NCBI RefSeq assembly: GCF_010974825.1
Contig: NZ_JAAILA010000003.1
Span: forward strand, 186,001-250,000
From: Aeromonas rivipollensis
Lineage (GTDB): Bacteria > Pseudomonadota > Gammaproteobacteria > Enterobacterales > Aeromonadaceae
DNA: 64,000 bases
Direction of reading: 5' to 3'
A program made the position numbers and the translations under genes. The notes beneath the pieces are model-generated. The model was not told the DNA's origin. It did not search any database and was given only the letters and a program-made list of their open reading frames with translations. Numbering within the stretch: the stretch's first letter is position 1; each line of letters opens with the position of its first letter. Shown in pieces: positions 27,677 through 37,820 of the stretch.

Positions 27677-28573
27677 TCAGTGTACCTGCTCATGCTCTCC
27701 CCCTTCCCCCTGGCTCGCCAGGGCAAAATGGATCGGCCCCAGCGGCTCGGCCTGCAGGATCCAGATCAGCTGCTCCTTGCACAGCTCCAGCAAGGCCAGA
27801 AAGGTCACCAGTACCCCCATGCGCCCCTCTTCGGCCCGCAGCACCTGCTCCAGCCGCAGGGTCTGGCCCAGGGAGAGCATGGCGAGGATCTCCGCCATCC
27901 GCACCCGGGTCGGGATCTGCTCGCGGCGGATCTGGTGATGTTCAAAATGAGTCGCGCGTTTTACCACACTTTGCATGTAAAGGGCGAGCTCAACCAGCGA
28001 AACATCGGGGGTCAGCGGCTTCAAGGCGCCAAAATCCGGTGGCAGGGCGGTGGCGATGAAGATCTCCCGCTCCAGCCTCGGCAAGGCGTTGACCCGCTCA
28101 GCGCCCAGCTTGTAGCGCTCGTACTCCTGCAGCCGGCGGATCAGGGTGACGCGAGGGTCTTCTCCCTCCTCCTCGTCTTCCAGCTCCGGGGCCTTGGGCA
28201 GCAGCAGGCGGGATTTTATCTCCGCGAGCCAGGCCGCCATCAGCAGGTATTCCGCCGCCAGCTCCAGATTGAGCCCCTGCATCAGCTCCACGTACTCCAT
28301 GTACTGGGCGGTGATCTGCAGGATAGGCAGGTTCAGGATGTCCAGCTGCTGACGCCGGATGAGGTAGAGCAGCAGATCCAGCGGCCCCTCGAAGGTGTCG
28401 AGGAACACCTCGAGCGCATCGGGCGGAATAAACAGATCCTGGGGCAGCTCATGGTAGGGCTGCCCCAGCACTTTGGCGATGGGCGAGGGGGTGATAGGCG
28501 GGGGAAGCAGGCCCTCCCCCGTCGCACCCGGCGAGATCATCGCCTCGGGTACGGGCTCGGCAGTATCACTCAA
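27677..28573 (-). CDS. scpA: Segregation and condensation protein A
   Basis: Kleisin subunit of the SMC-ScpAB chromosome segregation complex, about 298 residues. The N-terminal SMC-neck-binding helix region is LDTFEGPLDLLLYLIRRQQLDI, typical of ScpA. AAEYLLMAAWLAEIKSRLLLP follows, then an acidic linker, and a C-terminal winged helix (VTFLALLELCKEQLIWILQ) that contacts the SMC head. The first 30 or so residues are low-complexity. TTG 28573 overlaps the yciO stop and would be coupled to it; ATG 28540 (287 residues) is the alternative start. Neither has a strong ribosome site. Confidence 0.9.
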   Translation of the reverse strand: MSDTAEPVPEAMISPGATGEGLLPPPITPSPIAKVLGQPYHELPQDLFIPPDALEVFLDTFEGPLDLLLYLIRRQQLDILNLPILQITAQYMEYVELMQGLNLELAAEYLLMAAWLAEIKSRLLLPKAPELEDEEEGEDPRVTLIRRLQEYERYKLGAERVNALPRLEREIFIATALPPDFGALKPLTPDVSLVELALYMQSVVKRATHFEHHQIRREQIPTRVRMAEILAMLSLGQTLRLEQVLRAEEGRMGVLVTFLALLELCKEQLIWILQAEPLGPIHFALASQGEGGEHEQVH

Positions 28574-29186
28574 ACGGCGTCGGATCCCCGGCACCGCGAC
28601 GGCGCAGCACGGGCTCGTCGTCGGAGAAGTCCACCACAGTGGTGGGCTGCTCGCCCAGATAGCCACCGTTGACCACCAGATCCAGCTGCTTGCCGAGCTT
28701 GTCGGCGATCTCTTCGGGATCGAACTCCGCCATCTCGGAGCCCGGCAGGATCAGGGTGGTGGAGAGCAGCGGCTCACCCAGGGCCTCCAGCAGGGCCAGC
28801 GCTATGTTGTTGGCGGGCACCCGGATGCCGATGGTCTTCTTCTTCTCGTTCATGAGGCGGCGCGGCACCTCCTTGGTGGCCTTGAAGATGAAGGTGTAGG
28901 GGCCTGGGGTGTTGTTCTTCACCAGCCGGAAGGCGGTGTTGTCCACCTTGGCGTAGGTGGAGATCTCGGATAGATCCCGGCACACCAGGGTGAAGTCGTG
29001 GTTCGGATCGATGCGGCGGATGCGGCAGATGCGCTCCAGCGCGTCCTTGTTGCCCATCTGGCAGCCCAGGGCATAGCCGGAGTCGGTGGGATAGACGATG
29101 ACGCCGCCGTTTTGCAGTATCTGCACCGCCTGACCGATGAGGCGAACCTGGGGATTGTCCGGATGTACGTAAAAATGCTGACTCAT
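28566..29186 (-). CDS. yciO: YciO, Sua5/YrdC-family protein
   Basis: This 206-residue YrdC-fold protein is the same length as E. coli YciO. The start MSQHFYVHPDNP and segments GGVIVYPTDSGYALGC, CRIRRIDPNHDFTLVCRDLSE and NNTPGPYTFIFKATKEVPRR are close to identical to YciO. The fold binds ATP and RNA. The paralogue TsaC makes threonylcarbamoyl-AMP for tRNA modification, but YciO's own role is less certain. ATG 29186 follows AGAAGAG; longer in-frame starts have no support. It lies between rnm and scpA and is probably co-transcribed. Confidence 0.92.
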   Translation of the reverse strand: MSQHFYVHPDNPQVRLIGQAVQILQNGGVIVYPTDSGYALGCQMGNKDALERICRIRRIDPNHDFTLVCRDLSEISTYAKVDNTAFRLVKNNTPGPYTFIFKATKEVPRRLMNEKKKTIGIRVPANNIALALLEALGEPLLSTTLILPGSEMAEFDPEEIADKLGKQLDLVVNGGYLGEQPTTVVDFSDDEPVLRRRGAGDPTPFE

Positions 29187-29324
29187 ATGCTCTTCTCGCG
29201 ATAGGGGCACACCGGGTGCCCGCTTCATGGTCACGGGCCGCCTGGCCCATGACACTACCTTAACCTGTTTGGCACAGACTCGCCCGTACCAAAGACGCGA
29301 TCCGACCGGATCGGCCTCCTCCTG

Positions 29325-30206
29325 TCAGCGGCTGGCCAACAGGCTGGCATGCTGCTCCTGGCTGAGCCCGAAGTGATCGGGGTGGCCGAGCCAGAGTGGC
29401 ATGCCCTCCTTGGGCAGCCACAGATGGCGGCCCAGCTCGGTCCAGTTGGAGGGGAAATGAAAATCCGATCCCACCGAGATGTAGAGATCGTGATCCTTGG
29501 CCCACTGGCCGAGATTGGCCCGCTCCTGGGGGCTCTGCTGGGGCAGGGAGACCTCCATGGCATCGCCACCGGCCGCCTTGAAGGCGACCAGCAGCCGCTT
29601 GATCCACTTGGCGGTGAGGCTGTAGCGGCTGGGGTGGGCCAGCACCGCCAGCCCGCCCGCGGCGTGAATGGCGGTGATGGCCTCGCCCATCTCGGGCCAC
29701 TCGGCGGGCACATAGCCCTTGTTGCCCCGGCTCAGGTACTTCTTGAATACCTTTTGCATGTTGTCGGCCACCCCGCGCGCCACCAGCACCCGGGCAAAAT
29801 GGGCGCGGGTCACGGCGGCGTCACCGGCGAGCTGCTTGGCCTCTTCATAGGTGCCCGGGATGAGGCACTTCTCCAGACGGCGCCCTATTTCTTGGGCGCG
29901 CGCCTCGCGGCGGGCCCGCTGACCGGCCAGGAAAGCGACCAGCTGCGGATTTTTTTCATCCACCCCGAGCGCCACTATGTGGATCTCGTGGTGCTCCCAA
30001 CCGCTGGAGATCTCGACCCCGCTCACCAGTCGCAGCGGCAACTGCTCGTGCTGGATCGTCTGACGGACTTCATCAAGCCCGTCAAGGGTATCGTGGTCAG
30101 TGACCGCTAACACTTCCACCCCTTTCTCGGCGGCGCGGCGCACCAGATCGGCGGGGCTCAGCACGCCATCCGAGGCCGTGGTATGACAGTGAAGATCGAA
30201 TCTCAT
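29325..30206 (-). CDS. rnm: RNase AM / 3',5'-nucleoside bisphosphate phosphatase (PHP family)
   Basis: This 293-residue PHP protein is the YciV/TrpH type. Metal-binding motifs are DLHCHTTASDG (near residue 4), AVTDHDTLDGL (near 34), SGVEISS (near 62), HIVALG (near 75) and LAHPSRY (near 188). The final motif is VGSDFHFPS (near 245). The E. coli enzyme trims 5' ends of rRNAs and clears nucleoside bisphosphates. As in Enterobacteria it is divergent from the trp operon, which supports orthology. It heads the cluster that runs through yciO, scpA, scpB and rluB. Confidence 0.92.
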   Translation of the reverse strand: MRFDLHCHTTASDGVLSPADLVRRAAEKGVEVLAVTDHDTLDGLDEVRQTIQHEQLPLRLVSGVEISSGWEHHEIHIVALGVDEKNPQLVAFLAGQRARREARAQEIGRRLEKCLIPGTYEEAKQLAGDAAVTRAHFARVLVARGVADNMQKVFKKYLSRGNKGYVPAEWPEMGEAITAIHAAGGLAVLAHPSRYSLTAKWIKRLLVAFKAAGGDAMEVSLPQQSPQERANLGQWAKDHDLYISVGSDFHFPSNWTELGRHLWLPKEGMPLWLGHPDHFGLSQEQHASLLASR

Positions 30207-30334
30207 CGGCTTGTTTCGCTCTCATCAGGGGGCCTGCTTGGGAAAAAGAAGGCAAAAAAGCGACTTGACTTGGCCGCGGCTTTATCGTTTTCTGTAGGCA
30301 CTTCATTGCAAACATCTTTTTACAGGACTCTATC

Positions 30335-30382
30335 ATGCAAACGACTTCCATCCTGACCATCTGGTGGTGGCACACTCCCTGA
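30335..30382 (+). CDS. trpL: trp operon leader peptide
   Basis: A 15-codon ORF (sequence MQTTSILTIWWWHTP) with three consecutive Trp codons at 30362-30370, preceded by ACAGGA. Stalling on these codons at low charged tRNA-Trp lets the downstream antiterminator form. The stop lies just before strand 2 of the attenuator. Too short for routine gene calling but highly characteristic. Confidence 0.95.
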   Translation: MQTTSILTIWWWHTP

Positions 30383-30385
30383 CAT

Positions 30386-30476
30386 GCGGGCGTGTGGTCG
30401 TTGCTGTACCTGTAATCTGACAGCAAATTAAGAACCCAAAGAAAAAGCCCGCTGACCCCAGCGGGCTTTTTTATTA
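30386..30476 (+). promoter_or_regulatory. trp attenuator
   Basis: The terminator hairpin AAAAGCCCGCTG/CAGCGGGCTTTT (30443-30454 with 30459-30470) with a U tail forms segments 3 and 4. GCGGGC at 30386-30391 (segment 2) can pair with GCCCGC in segment 3 as antiterminator. CACAC at the leader end can pair with GTGTG in segment 2. No TrpR operator of E. coli type is seen upstream. Confidence 0.9.
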
Positions 30477-30627
30477 TCCGGCAAATGGACCTGTGATGAA
30501 ACCGACAATTCAGACAAGTGCACTGACATGGCGATGGCGAACTCGCTGACGTGACGAAAACCCAATCCCAATTCGAGAGAAACGCCATGACCATCGGTTA
30601 CACACAACACATGCAAGGGAAGGCATT

Positions 30628-32265
30628 ATGACAGGCAACAAGACCCGGTTACCCCTGGGCGAATTCGATACCATCAGGCTCAATGCCCCTTATGTGACAG
30701 ATCCCCTGGCGCTCTACACCCGGCTCTGCCAGCACAACCCCAACAACCTGCTGCTGGAATCGGTGGAGATAGACTCCAAGGCCGGCACCCAGAGCCTGCT
30801 GCTGGTGGATGCCTGCCTGCGCATCGAGTGCCGTGGCCGCACGGTGCGGGTCCGCGCCCTCACCAGCAACGGCGTCCAGTTGCAGCGCCTGCTCGAGCAG
30901 CGTTTACCCGCCGTCATCACCCAGACCCGGGTGGCGGACGAGCTGCAACTCGACTTCCCGGCCTCCGATCGCACCCTTGACGAAGACAGCCGCCTCAAGG
31001 GGAGCAGCGTGCTGGACGTGCTGCGCACCCTGCAACGGGAGCTGCAGTGCCAGCAGGGTAAAGAGGCCCTCTTCATGGGAGGCAGCTTCGCCTACGATCT
31101 CATCGCCTCCTTTGAAGACTTGCCACAAGTGCCGGAAGGGAGCAACGACTGCCCCGACTACTGCTTCTATGTGGCCGAGACCCTGATCACCATAGATCAC
31201 ATCAAGCAGAGCACGGCGCTGCTGGCCTGCCTCTTTGGCGGCGAGCAGGACGAGAGCCAGCTCGATGAGCGTTACGCACAGCTGACCGCGCGCCTCGAGG
31301 CCTTCAAACAGGCCTGCCAGCAGCCGCAACCGGTGGCGCAAGGTGCCAAGCCGCTCACCGGCAACCTCCATATCGACAAGAGCGACAAGCAGTTCTGCGC
31401 CGAAGTGGAAAAACTGAAGGGCTTTATCCGCCGCGGCGACATCTTCCAGGTGGTGCCGTCCCGCAGCTTCTCCCTGCCCTGCCCCGACCCGCTGGCCGCC
31501 TATCGCCGCCTCAAGCAGACCAACCCCAGCCCCTACATGTTCTATGTGCAGGATGAGGGCTTCACCCTGTTTGGCGCCTCCCCGGAGAGCGCGGTCAAGT
31601 TCTGCGCCGCCAGCCGCCAGGTGGAGATGTACCCCATCGCCGGTACCCGCCGCCGCGGCCTCAACCCCGATGGCAGCATCAATCTGGATCTGGACGGCCG
31701 CATCGAGCTCGAACTGCGCCAGGACGAGAAAGAGGTGGCCGAGCACCTGATGCTGGTGGATCTGGGTCGCAACGACATCGCCCGCATCTCCGAGCCCGGC
31801 ACCCGCTACGTGAAGGATCTGCTGAAAGTGGATCGCTACAGCCACGTGATGCACCTGGTCTCCCGGGTGGTGGGCCGCCTGCGCTCGGATCTCGATGCCC
31901 TGCACGCCTATCAGGCCTGCATGAACATGGGCACCCTGACCGGCGCCCCCAAGCTGCGGGCCAGCGAGCTTATCCGCATGGTGGAAGGCAAGCGCCGCGG
32001 CAGCTACGGCGGCGCCGTGGGCTACCTCAACGGCGCGGGGGAGATGGACACCTGCATCGTCATCCGCTCCGCCTTCGTGAAAGCGGGTCTGGCCCATGTC
32101 CAGGCCGGTGCCGGCGTGGTCTATGACTCCAAGCCCCAGGCCGAAGCGGACGAAACCCGCGCCAAGGCGGCCGCCGTGCTGGCCGCCATCGCCGCCAGCC
32201 ATGGCACCTCCCTGCAAGCCCTGAGCGCCCAGCAGGAGCAACATAAGGACGTGAGCCATGACTAA
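30628..32265 (+). CDS. trpE: Anthranilate synthase component I
   Basis: This 545-residue chorismate-using subunit makes anthranilate with TrpG. The N-terminal feedback region has LLLESVEIDSK, containing the Trp-binding LLES motif. The catalytic domain has FQVVPSRSFSLP, SPYMFYVQDEGFTLFGASPES, PIAGTRRRG, ELRQDEKEVAEHLMLVDLGRNDIARI and GTLTGAPKLRASELI. The ATG follows AGGGAAGG. It overlaps trpG by 8 bp. A tail of about 20 polar residues beyond the E. coli length is the only oddity. Confidence 0.96.
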   Translation: MTGNKTRLPLGEFDTIRLNAPYVTDPLALYTRLCQHNPNNLLLESVEIDSKAGTQSLLLVDACLRIECRGRTVRVRALTSNGVQLQRLLEQRLPAVITQTRVADELQLDFPASDRTLDEDSRLKGSSVLDVLRTLQRELQCQQGKEALFMGGSFAYDLIASFEDLPQVPEGSNDCPDYCFYVAETLITIDHIKQSTALLACLFGGEQDESQLDERYAQLTARLEAFKQACQQPQPVAQGAKPLTGNLHIDKSDKQFCAEVEKLKGFIRRGDIFQVVPSRSFSLPCPDPLAAYRRLKQTNPSPYMFYVQDEGFTLFGASPESAVKFCAASRQVEMYPIAGTRRRGLNPDGSINLDLDGRIELELRQDEKEVAEHLMLVDLGRNDIARISEPGTRYVKDLLKVDRYSHVMHLVSRVVGRLRSDLDALHAYQACMNMGTLTGAPKLRASELIRMVEGKRRGSYGGAVGYLNGAGEMDTCIVIRSAFVKAGLAHVQAGAGVVYDSKPQAEADETRAKAAAVLAAIAASHGTSLQALSAQQEQHKDVSHD

Positions 32266-32857
32266 CATCTTCCTGCTCGATAACTTCGATTCGTTCACCT
32301 ACAACCTGGTGGATCAGTTCCGCACCCTGGGCTATCCGGTGCGCATCTACCGCAACAGCCTGCTGGCGACCCGCATCATGCAGGAGATAGAAGCCTGTGA
32401 CGGCGATGCCGTGCTGGTGCTCTCCCCGGGACCGGGCGCCCCGCACGAGGCCGGTTGCCTCATCGATCTCATCAAGCTGGCCCGCGGCCGGGTGCCCATC
32501 CTCGGCATCTGCCTCGGTCATCAGGCCCTGTGCGAAGCCTACGGCGGCACTGTCGGGGCGGCGGGCGAGATAGTCCACGGCAAGCGCTCCCTCATTGAGC
32601 ACAACGGTCACGGCGCCTTCGCGGGGCTGCCAAGCCCGCTGCCGGTGGCCCGCTATCACTCCCTGGTGGCGACCTATGTACCCGAAGAGCTGCAGGTGAT
32701 TGCCCACTATCAGGGCATGCCCATGGCCATCGAGCAACGGGACGAACGGGTGCTGGGATTCCAGTTCCACCCGGAATCCATCATGACCTCGGAAGGGGCC
32801 CGCCTGCTGACCCAGGCGCTCGCCCACATCACCCGTCCAGAAAGCCACGTGCGGTAA
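32258..32857 (+). CDS. trpG: Anthranilate synthase component II (glutamine amidotransferase)
   Basis: Class I glutamine amidotransferase, 199 residues. It starts FLLDNFDSFTYNLVDQF and has the oxyanion loop LSPGPGAPHEAG. The nucleophile Cys is in ILGICLGHQAL (near residue 84) and the His/Glu pair in GFQFHPESI. It supplies ammonia to TrpE. Here it is separate from trpD, unlike the E. coli TrpGD fusion; the two are 9 bp apart. Confidence 0.95.
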   Translation: MTNIFLLDNFDSFTYNLVDQFRTLGYPVRIYRNSLLATRIMQEIEACDGDAVLVLSPGPGAPHEAGCLIDLIKLARGRVPILGICLGHQALCEAYGGTVGAAGEIVHGKRSLIEHNGHGAFAGLPSPLPVARYHSLVATYVPEELQVIAHYQGMPMAIEQRDERVLGFQFHPESIMTSEGARLLTQALAHITRPESHVR

Positions 32858-32866
32858 GGAGACCCC

Positions 32867-33880
32867 ATGCATCATCATCTCAACACCCTCTATCAGGGGC
32901 AGTCTCTCACCCGCGACGCCGCCCGCGACGCCTTCGGCCAGGTGGTCCGTGGCGAAGTGGATCCCATCGTCCTCGCAAGCTTGTTGACTGCTCTCAAGAT
33001 CAAGGGGGAGACCCCGGAGGAGATCGCCGGCGCCGCCGAGGCGCTGCTGGCGGAGGCCCGTGATTTCCCGCGCCCGGATTATGCGTTCTGCGACATCGTC
33101 GGCACAGGTGGCGATGGCCTCAACACCATCAACGTCTCCACCACCTCGGCCCTGGTGGCTGCCGCCTGCGGCCTCAAGGTGGCCAAGCACGGCAACCGCT
33201 CCGTCTCGAGCAAATCGGGTTCCAGCGATCTGCTGGACAAGATGGGGATCAAGCTCGACATGAGCCCGGCGCAGGCCCGCCACTGTCTGGACCAGCTCGG
33301 CATCTGCTTCCTGTTTGCCCCCCAGTACCACGCCGGGGTGCGCCACGCCATGCCGGTGCGCCAGGCCTTGAAAACCAGGACACTATTCAACGTCTTGGGG
33401 CCGCTTATCAACCCCGCCCGCCCCAGCTACCAGTTGATGGGGGTCTATGCCCCCGAGCTGGTGCGTCCCATCGCAGAAACCCTGCTGGCACTGGGGCTGA
33501 AAACCGGTATGGTGGTACACGGCGCCGGGCTGGACGAAGTGGCCATTCACGGTCCGACCCAGGTGGCCGAGATCCGTGACGGCGAAATTCGCGAATACCT
33601 GCTCACCCCGGCAGACTTTGGCCTCGAGACCTACCCGGTCAGCGCCATTCAAGGGGGGGAGCCGGAGGAGAACCGCGCCATCACGGACGCCATACTGGCG
33701 GGCGAAGGCACAGCGGCCCACAACGCCGCCATCGCCGCCAACGTGGCGCCGCTCCTGGTGATGGCGGGCAAGGCCCCGGACTTCAAGCAGGCGGCCGCGC
33801 AGGTGCTGGCCAAGCTTGCAAGCGGTGAAACCCGCCTGCTCGCCCAGGCACTCGCCACCCTGAGCCATCAGGAGGCATGA
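32867..33880 (+). CDS. trpD: Anthranilate phosphoribosyltransferase
   Basis: This 337-residue enzyme transfers phosphoribose from PRPP to anthranilate. Signature segments are [16 protein letters not shown] (PRPP loop, near residue 78), [38 protein letters not shown] and [14 protein letters not shown]. The start follows AAGGAGA. Its stop overlaps the ATGATG start of trpCF by 4 bp. The C-terminal domain shows the usual VVHGAGLDE motif. Confidence 0.95.
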   Translation: MHHHLNTLYQGQSLTRDAARDAFGQVVRGEVDPIVLASLLTALKIKGETPEEIAGAAEALLAEARDFPRPDYAFCDIVGTGGDGLNTINVSTTSALVAAACGLKVAKHGNRSVSSKSGSSDLLDKMGIKLDMSPAQARHCLDQLGICFLFAPQYHAGVRHAMPVRQALKTRTLFNVLGPLINPARPSYQLMGVYAPELVRPIAETLLALGLKTGMVVHGAGLDEVAIHGPTQVAEIRDGEIREYLLTPADFGLETYPVSAIQGGEPEENRAITDAILAGEGTAAHNAAIAANVAPLLVMAGKAPDFKQAAAQVLAKLASGETRLLAQALATLSHQEA

Positions 33881-35376
33881 TGTCAGTCACTACTCACGGC
33901 AGCCAACAAGGCAGTACCACTCTTAGCAAGGATATCGAGATGCCCGACCCCCTCTCCTCCCCCGATGCCTTCCTGAATCGGGCTTCCATCAACCAGACCA
34001 TTCTCGGCAAGATAGTGGCCGCCAAGCAGGAGTGGGTCGCGGCCCGCAAGCTGGCCCAGCCCCTGGCGAGCTTCCAGGGCGCCCTGGTGCCAAGCGATCG
34101 GGACTTCGAGGGAGAGCTGCGTGCAGGCTCCACCCGCTTCATTTTGGAGTGCAAGAAGGCCTCCCCCTCCAAGGGGCTGATACGCGATGACTTCAGCCCC
34201 GAGGCCATCGCCGACATCTATGGCAACTACGCCACCGCCATCTCTGTGCTGACCGACGAGCAGTTCTTCCAGGGGGATTTCGCCTTCCTGCCCAGGGTGC
34301 GTGCCCGGGTCAAGCAGCCGGTGCTGTGCAAGGACTTCATGATTGACCCCTATCAGGTCTATCTGGCCCGCCACTATCAGGCGGACGCCATCTTGCTGAT
34401 GCTCTCGGTGCTCACCGACGAGGGCTATCGCGCCCTGTTCAAGGTTGCCAGGGAGCTGGGCCTCGGGGTGCTGACCGAGGTGAGCAATGCAGAGGAGCGG
34501 GATCGCGCCCTGGCCCTCGGCGCCCCCGTGATTGGCATCAACAACCGGGATCTGCGGGATCTCAGCGTGGATCTCGCCCGCACCAAGCAACTGGCCAAAG
34601 ATATTCCGAGCGATCGGGTGGTGATCAGCGAGTCCGGCATCAACCACCGCGCCCAGGTGGCGGATCTGCGTGCCCATGCCAAGGGCTTCCTGGTGGGATC
34701 CTCCCTAATGAGCGAGCCGGATCTGGAGGCGGCGGTACGCAAGCTTGTGCTCGGTCAGAACAAGGTGTGCGGCCTCACCCGCCCCGAAGATGCCGCCGCC
34801 GCCCATCAGGCAGGTGCGGTATTTGGCGGCCTTATCTTCGTGGCCAAGAGCCCGCGCTACGTGGACATCCCCGCCGCCCGCGCCGTCATGGCCGGGGCAC
34901 AGCTCTGTTACGTCGGGGTGTTTCGCAATGCCCAGCCCGCCACCATCGCCAAGACGGTGGAGGCCCTGAACCTCGCCGCCGTGCAACTGCACGGGGATGA
35001 AGACGCCGCCTATATCGAGAGCCTGCGTACTCTGCTGCCTGCGGGTTGCCAGATCTGGAAAGCGGTAGGCGTCTCTCTTGGCAAGGAAAGCGGCGAGCCC
35101 CTGCCCGCCCTCGACTACCCGGCGGATCGCCTGCTGCTGGATACGAAAGTCGGCAGCCAGAGCGGCGGCACCGGTCAGGCGTTCGACTGGGCCATGCTGG
35201 CCAATCTCGATAAAGCCAAGCTGATGCTGGCGGGGGGGCTCAATCCCGACAACGCCCTGCAGGCCGCCCGGGTGGGTTGCCTCGGCCTTGATTTCAACTC
35301 CGGGGTGGAGAGTGCCCCGGGCCAGAAGGATGCGCACAAGATAGCGGCAGCCTTTGGCGCCCTGCGCCAACTGTAA
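33877..35376 (+). CDS. trpCF: Bifunctional indole-3-glycerol phosphate synthase / phosphoribosylanthranilate isomerase
   Basis: This 499-residue fusion catalyses two successive steps in tryptophan synthesis. The TrpC domain (about residues 40-300) shows [50 protein letters not shown] and VISESGI. The TrpF domain (about 300-499) shows [30 protein letters not shown], and LAGGLNPDN. Relative to E. coli it has about 40 extra N-terminal residues, poor in recognisable structure. A shorter start at about 33940 (MPDPLSS) is possible, but the ATG overlapping trpD is well placed for coupling. Confidence 0.94.
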   Translation: MMSVTTHGSQQGSTTLSKDIEMPDPLSSPDAFLNRASINQTILGKIVAAKQEWVAARKLAQPLASFQGALVPSDRDFEGELRAGSTRFILECKKASPSKGLIRDDFSPEAIADIYGNYATAISVLTDEQFFQGDFAFLPRVRARVKQPVLCKDFMIDPYQVYLARHYQADAILLMLSVLTDEGYRALFKVARELGLGVLTEVSNAEERDRALALGAPVIGINNRDLRDLSVDLARTKQLAKDIPSDRVVISESGINHRAQVADLRAHAKGFLVGSSLMSEPDLEAAVRKLVLGQNKVCGLTRPEDAAAAHQAGAVFGGLIFVAKSPRYVDIPAARAVMAGAQLCYVGVFRNAQPATIAKTVEALNLAAVQLHGDEDAAYIESLRTLLPAGCQIWKAVGVSLGKESGEPLPALDYPADRLLLDTKVGSQSGGTGQAFDWAMLANLDKAKLMLAGGLNPDNALQAARVGCLGLDFNSGVESAPGQKDAHKIAAAFGALRQL

Positions 35377-35450
35377 GAGTGCCCTGCGCGCCCTCTGAAC
35401 ATGCACCAAATTAATGAACTGCATTTGCCTATAAGCACAAGGAATAATCT

Positions 35451-35510
35451 ATGACTCTGCTCAATCCGTTTTTCGGTGAATTTCGTCGATGACATGTATG
35501 TGCCCCAGCC
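35451..35510 (+). pseudogene. Duplicate, frameshifted fragment of the trpB 5' end
   Basis: Starting at an ATG with its own AAGGA ribosome site, the first 11 codons encode [11 protein letters not shown]. This equals the TrpB N-terminus 123 bp downstream, with only two synonymous differences. Then 4 extra bases (CGTCGATGA in place of GGTGG) shift the frame and give a stop at 35490-35492. After that CATGTATGTGCCCCAG matches trpB again. It is a remnant or a 13-codon upstream ORF in the trpCF-trpB gap. Confidence 0.85.
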
Positions 35511-35573
35511 ATACGCCTCAGCCCGCCAAGGCTCATACCTGATCTCAATTGCAGAATGTAAAGGAAGATAACC

Positions 35574-36767
35574 ATGACCCTGCTCAATCCGTTTTTTGGT
35601 GAATTTGGTGGCATGTATGTGCCCCAGATCCTGATCCCCGCCCTGCTCCAGCTGGAGAAGGCCTTCGTCGATGCCAAGGATGACCCGGCCTTCGTTGCCG
35701 AATTCCAGGAGCTGCTCACCGAGTATGCCGGTCGCCCGACCCCGCTCACCCTGACCCGCAATCTGACCAAGGGCACCAAGACCCGGCTTTACCTCAAGCG
35801 TGAAGATCTGCTGCACGGCGGCGCCCACAAGACCAACCAGGTGCTGGGTCAGGCCCTGCTCGCCAAGCGGATGGGCAAGAGCGAGATCATCGCCGAGACC
35901 GGCGCCGGTCAGCACGGGGTCGCCACTGCCCTGGCCTGCGCCCTGCTCGGCCTCAAGTGCCGGGTCTATATGGGTGCCAAGGATTGCGAACGCCAGAAGC
36001 CGAACGTATTTCGCATGAAGTTGATGGGAGCCACCGTCATTCCTGTGCATTCGGGCTCATCCACCCTGAAAGATGCCTGCAACGAGGCGCTGCGCGACTG
36101 GGCTGCCAACTACGACAGCGCCCACTACCTGCTCGGCACCGCCGCCGGCCCTCACCCCTTCCCCACCATAGTGCGGGAGTTCCAGAAGATGATCGGCGAG
36201 GAGGCCAAGGCCCAGTGCTTCGAAAAAGAAGAGCGCTTGCCCGACGCCGTGATCGCTTGCGTCGGCGGCGGATCCAACGCCATCGGCATGTTCGCTGACT
36301 TTATCGATGAGCCTTCGGTGCGTCTCATCGGGGTCGAACCCGGTGGTCACGGCATCGAGAGCGGCGAGCACGGCGCGCCGCTGGGTCACGGCAGCAAGGG
36401 GGTCTTCTTTGGCATGCACTCCTACCTGATGCAGGACAACCAGGGTCAGATCCAGGAGTCCTACTCCGTCTCGGCGGGGCTCGACTTCCCCTCCGTCGGC
36501 CCCCAGCACGCCCATCTGGCTTCCATCGGCCGCGCCGAGTATGTCTCCATCACCGACAAGGAGGCGCTGGACGCCTTCCAGGAGCTGGCCAAATCCGAGG
36601 GGATAATCCCTGCGCTGGAGTCCTCCCACGCCCTGGCCCACGCCCTCAAGATGGCCCGCAGCGAACCTGAGAAAGAGCAGGTGCTGATCGTCAACCTCTC
36701 CGGCCGTGGCGACAAGGACATCTTCACCGTTGCCGACATTTTCGAGAAAGAAGGAACCCTGTCATGA
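35574..36767 (+). CDS. trpB: Tryptophan synthase beta chain
   Basis: PLP enzyme of 397 residues that condenses indole and serine to tryptophan in the alpha2-beta2 complex. The PLP lysine is in [15 protein letters not shown] (near residue 87). Further marks are the AETGAGQHG loop, the phosphate-binding [10 protein letters not shown] and the [16 protein letters not shown] region. SGRGDKD lies near the C-terminus. The start follows AAGGAAG. The preceding 197-bp gap holds a broken copy of its first codons. It overlaps trpA by 4 bp. Confidence 0.96.
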   Translation: MTLLNPFFGEFGGMYVPQILIPALLQLEKAFVDAKDDPAFVAEFQELLTEYAGRPTPLTLTRNLTKGTKTRLYLKREDLLHGGAHKTNQVLGQALLAKRMGKSEIIAETGAGQHGVATALACALLGLKCRVYMGAKDCERQKPNVFRMKLMGATVIPVHSGSSTLKDACNEALRDWAANYDSAHYLLGTAAGPHPFPTIVREFQKMIGEEAKAQCFEKEERLPDAVIACVGGGSNAIGMFADFIDEPSVRLIGVEPGGHGIESGEHGAPLGHGSKGVFFGMHSYLMQDNQGQIQESYSVSAGLDFPSVGPQHAHLASIGRAEYVSITDKEALDAFQELAKSEGIIPALESSHALAHALKMARSEPEKEQVLIVNLSGRGDKDIFTVADIFEKEGTLS

Positions 36768-37570
36768 ATCGCTACGCACAACTCTTCTCCCGTCTGGACA
36801 AGGCCAATCAGGGCGCCTTCGTGCCCTTCGTGATGCTGGGTGACCCCACCCCCGAACTCTCCCTGGCCATCGTCGATGCCCTGGTCGAAGGGGGCGCCGA
36901 TGCGCTCGAATTGGGCATTCCCTTCTCCGATCCGGTGGCGGACGGCCCCACCATTCAGGGGGCGGCCCTGCGGGCCTTTGCCAGCCACACCACCCCGGAC
37001 GACTGCTTCGGCCTGCTCGCCCGCATCCGTGCCAAGTACCCGGAGCTGCCCATTGGCCTGCTGGTCTACGCGAACCTGGTCTATGTGCGCCACATCGACG
37101 GCTTCTACGAGAAGTGCCAGCAGGCAGGGGTGGACTCTGTGCTGGTCGCCGACGTGCCGGTGCAGATGTGCGCCCCCTACAAGGCGGCGGCCGACAAGTT
37201 CGGCATCGACAGCATCTTTATCGCCCCGCCCAACGGTGACACCGAGACCCTCAAGGCAGTTGCCGAGCTCGGCAGCGGTTACACCTACCTGGTGAGCCGC
37301 GCCGGCGTGACCGGCGCCGAGACCAAGGCCGGCATGCCGGTGGATGGCCTCATCAACACCTTGCGCGAGTTCAATGCGCCGCCCACCCTGCTCGGCTTTG
37401 GCATCAGCGAACCGGCCCAGGTACGCGAGGCCATCAAGGCCGGCGCCGCCGGTGCCATCTCCGGCTCCGCCGTGGTGAAGATCATCGAGACCCACCACCA
37501 GAACCCGGAGCATATGCTCACTCGTCTGAAGGAATTTGTGGAAGGGATGAAGGCCGCGACCAATAAGTAG
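36764..37570 (+). CDS. trpA: Tryptophan synthase alpha chain
   Basis: TIM-barrel subunit of 268 residues (same as E. coli) that cleaves indole-3-glycerol phosphate. Catalytic Glu lies in [11 protein letters not shown] (near residue 49) and Asp in the same loop ([10 protein letters not shown], near 60). Phosphate-binding loops [17 protein letters not shown] and [10 protein letters not shown] are intact. It is the last gene of the operon and a terminator follows 57 bp on. Confidence 0.96.
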   Translation: MNRYAQLFSRLDKANQGAFVPFVMLGDPTPELSLAIVDALVEGGADALELGIPFSDPVADGPTIQGAALRAFASHTTPDDCFGLLARIRAKYPELPIGLLVYANLVYVRHIDGFYEKCQQAGVDSVLVADVPVQMCAPYKAAADKFGIDSIFIAPPNGDTETLKAVAELGSGYTYLVSRAGVTGAETKAGMPVDGLINTLREFNAPPTLLGFGISEPAQVREAIKAGAAGAISGSAVVKIIETHHQNPEHMLTRLKEFVEGMKAATNK

Positions 37571-37627
37571 GGGCAGGTATGCAGGTATAGGGTCAGATGC
37601 CGTTGACCCTGACCAGCCAGCCAGCAT

Positions 37628-37655
37628 AAAGGGAGCCCACTTGGGCTCCCTTTTG
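37628..37655 (+). terminator. Terminator of the trp operon
   Basis: Perfect stem AAAGGGAGCCC/GGGCTCCCTTT with loop ACTT and a following T-rich end. Confidence 0.9.
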
Positions 37656-37820
37656 TTATCCGGCATCAGCGGTTGGCTTCTCTGTAGGTTTGATTAGCGA
37701 AGCGTAATCAGACGTTCGCGGAGTTGATATGGTGGCGCGGCTTCGCCACGCAGTGGAACACCGTAGGGTGCAATAAGCGCAGCGCATTGCACCGCAGCAA
37801 ATTCCCTTTCCACGGCGACG

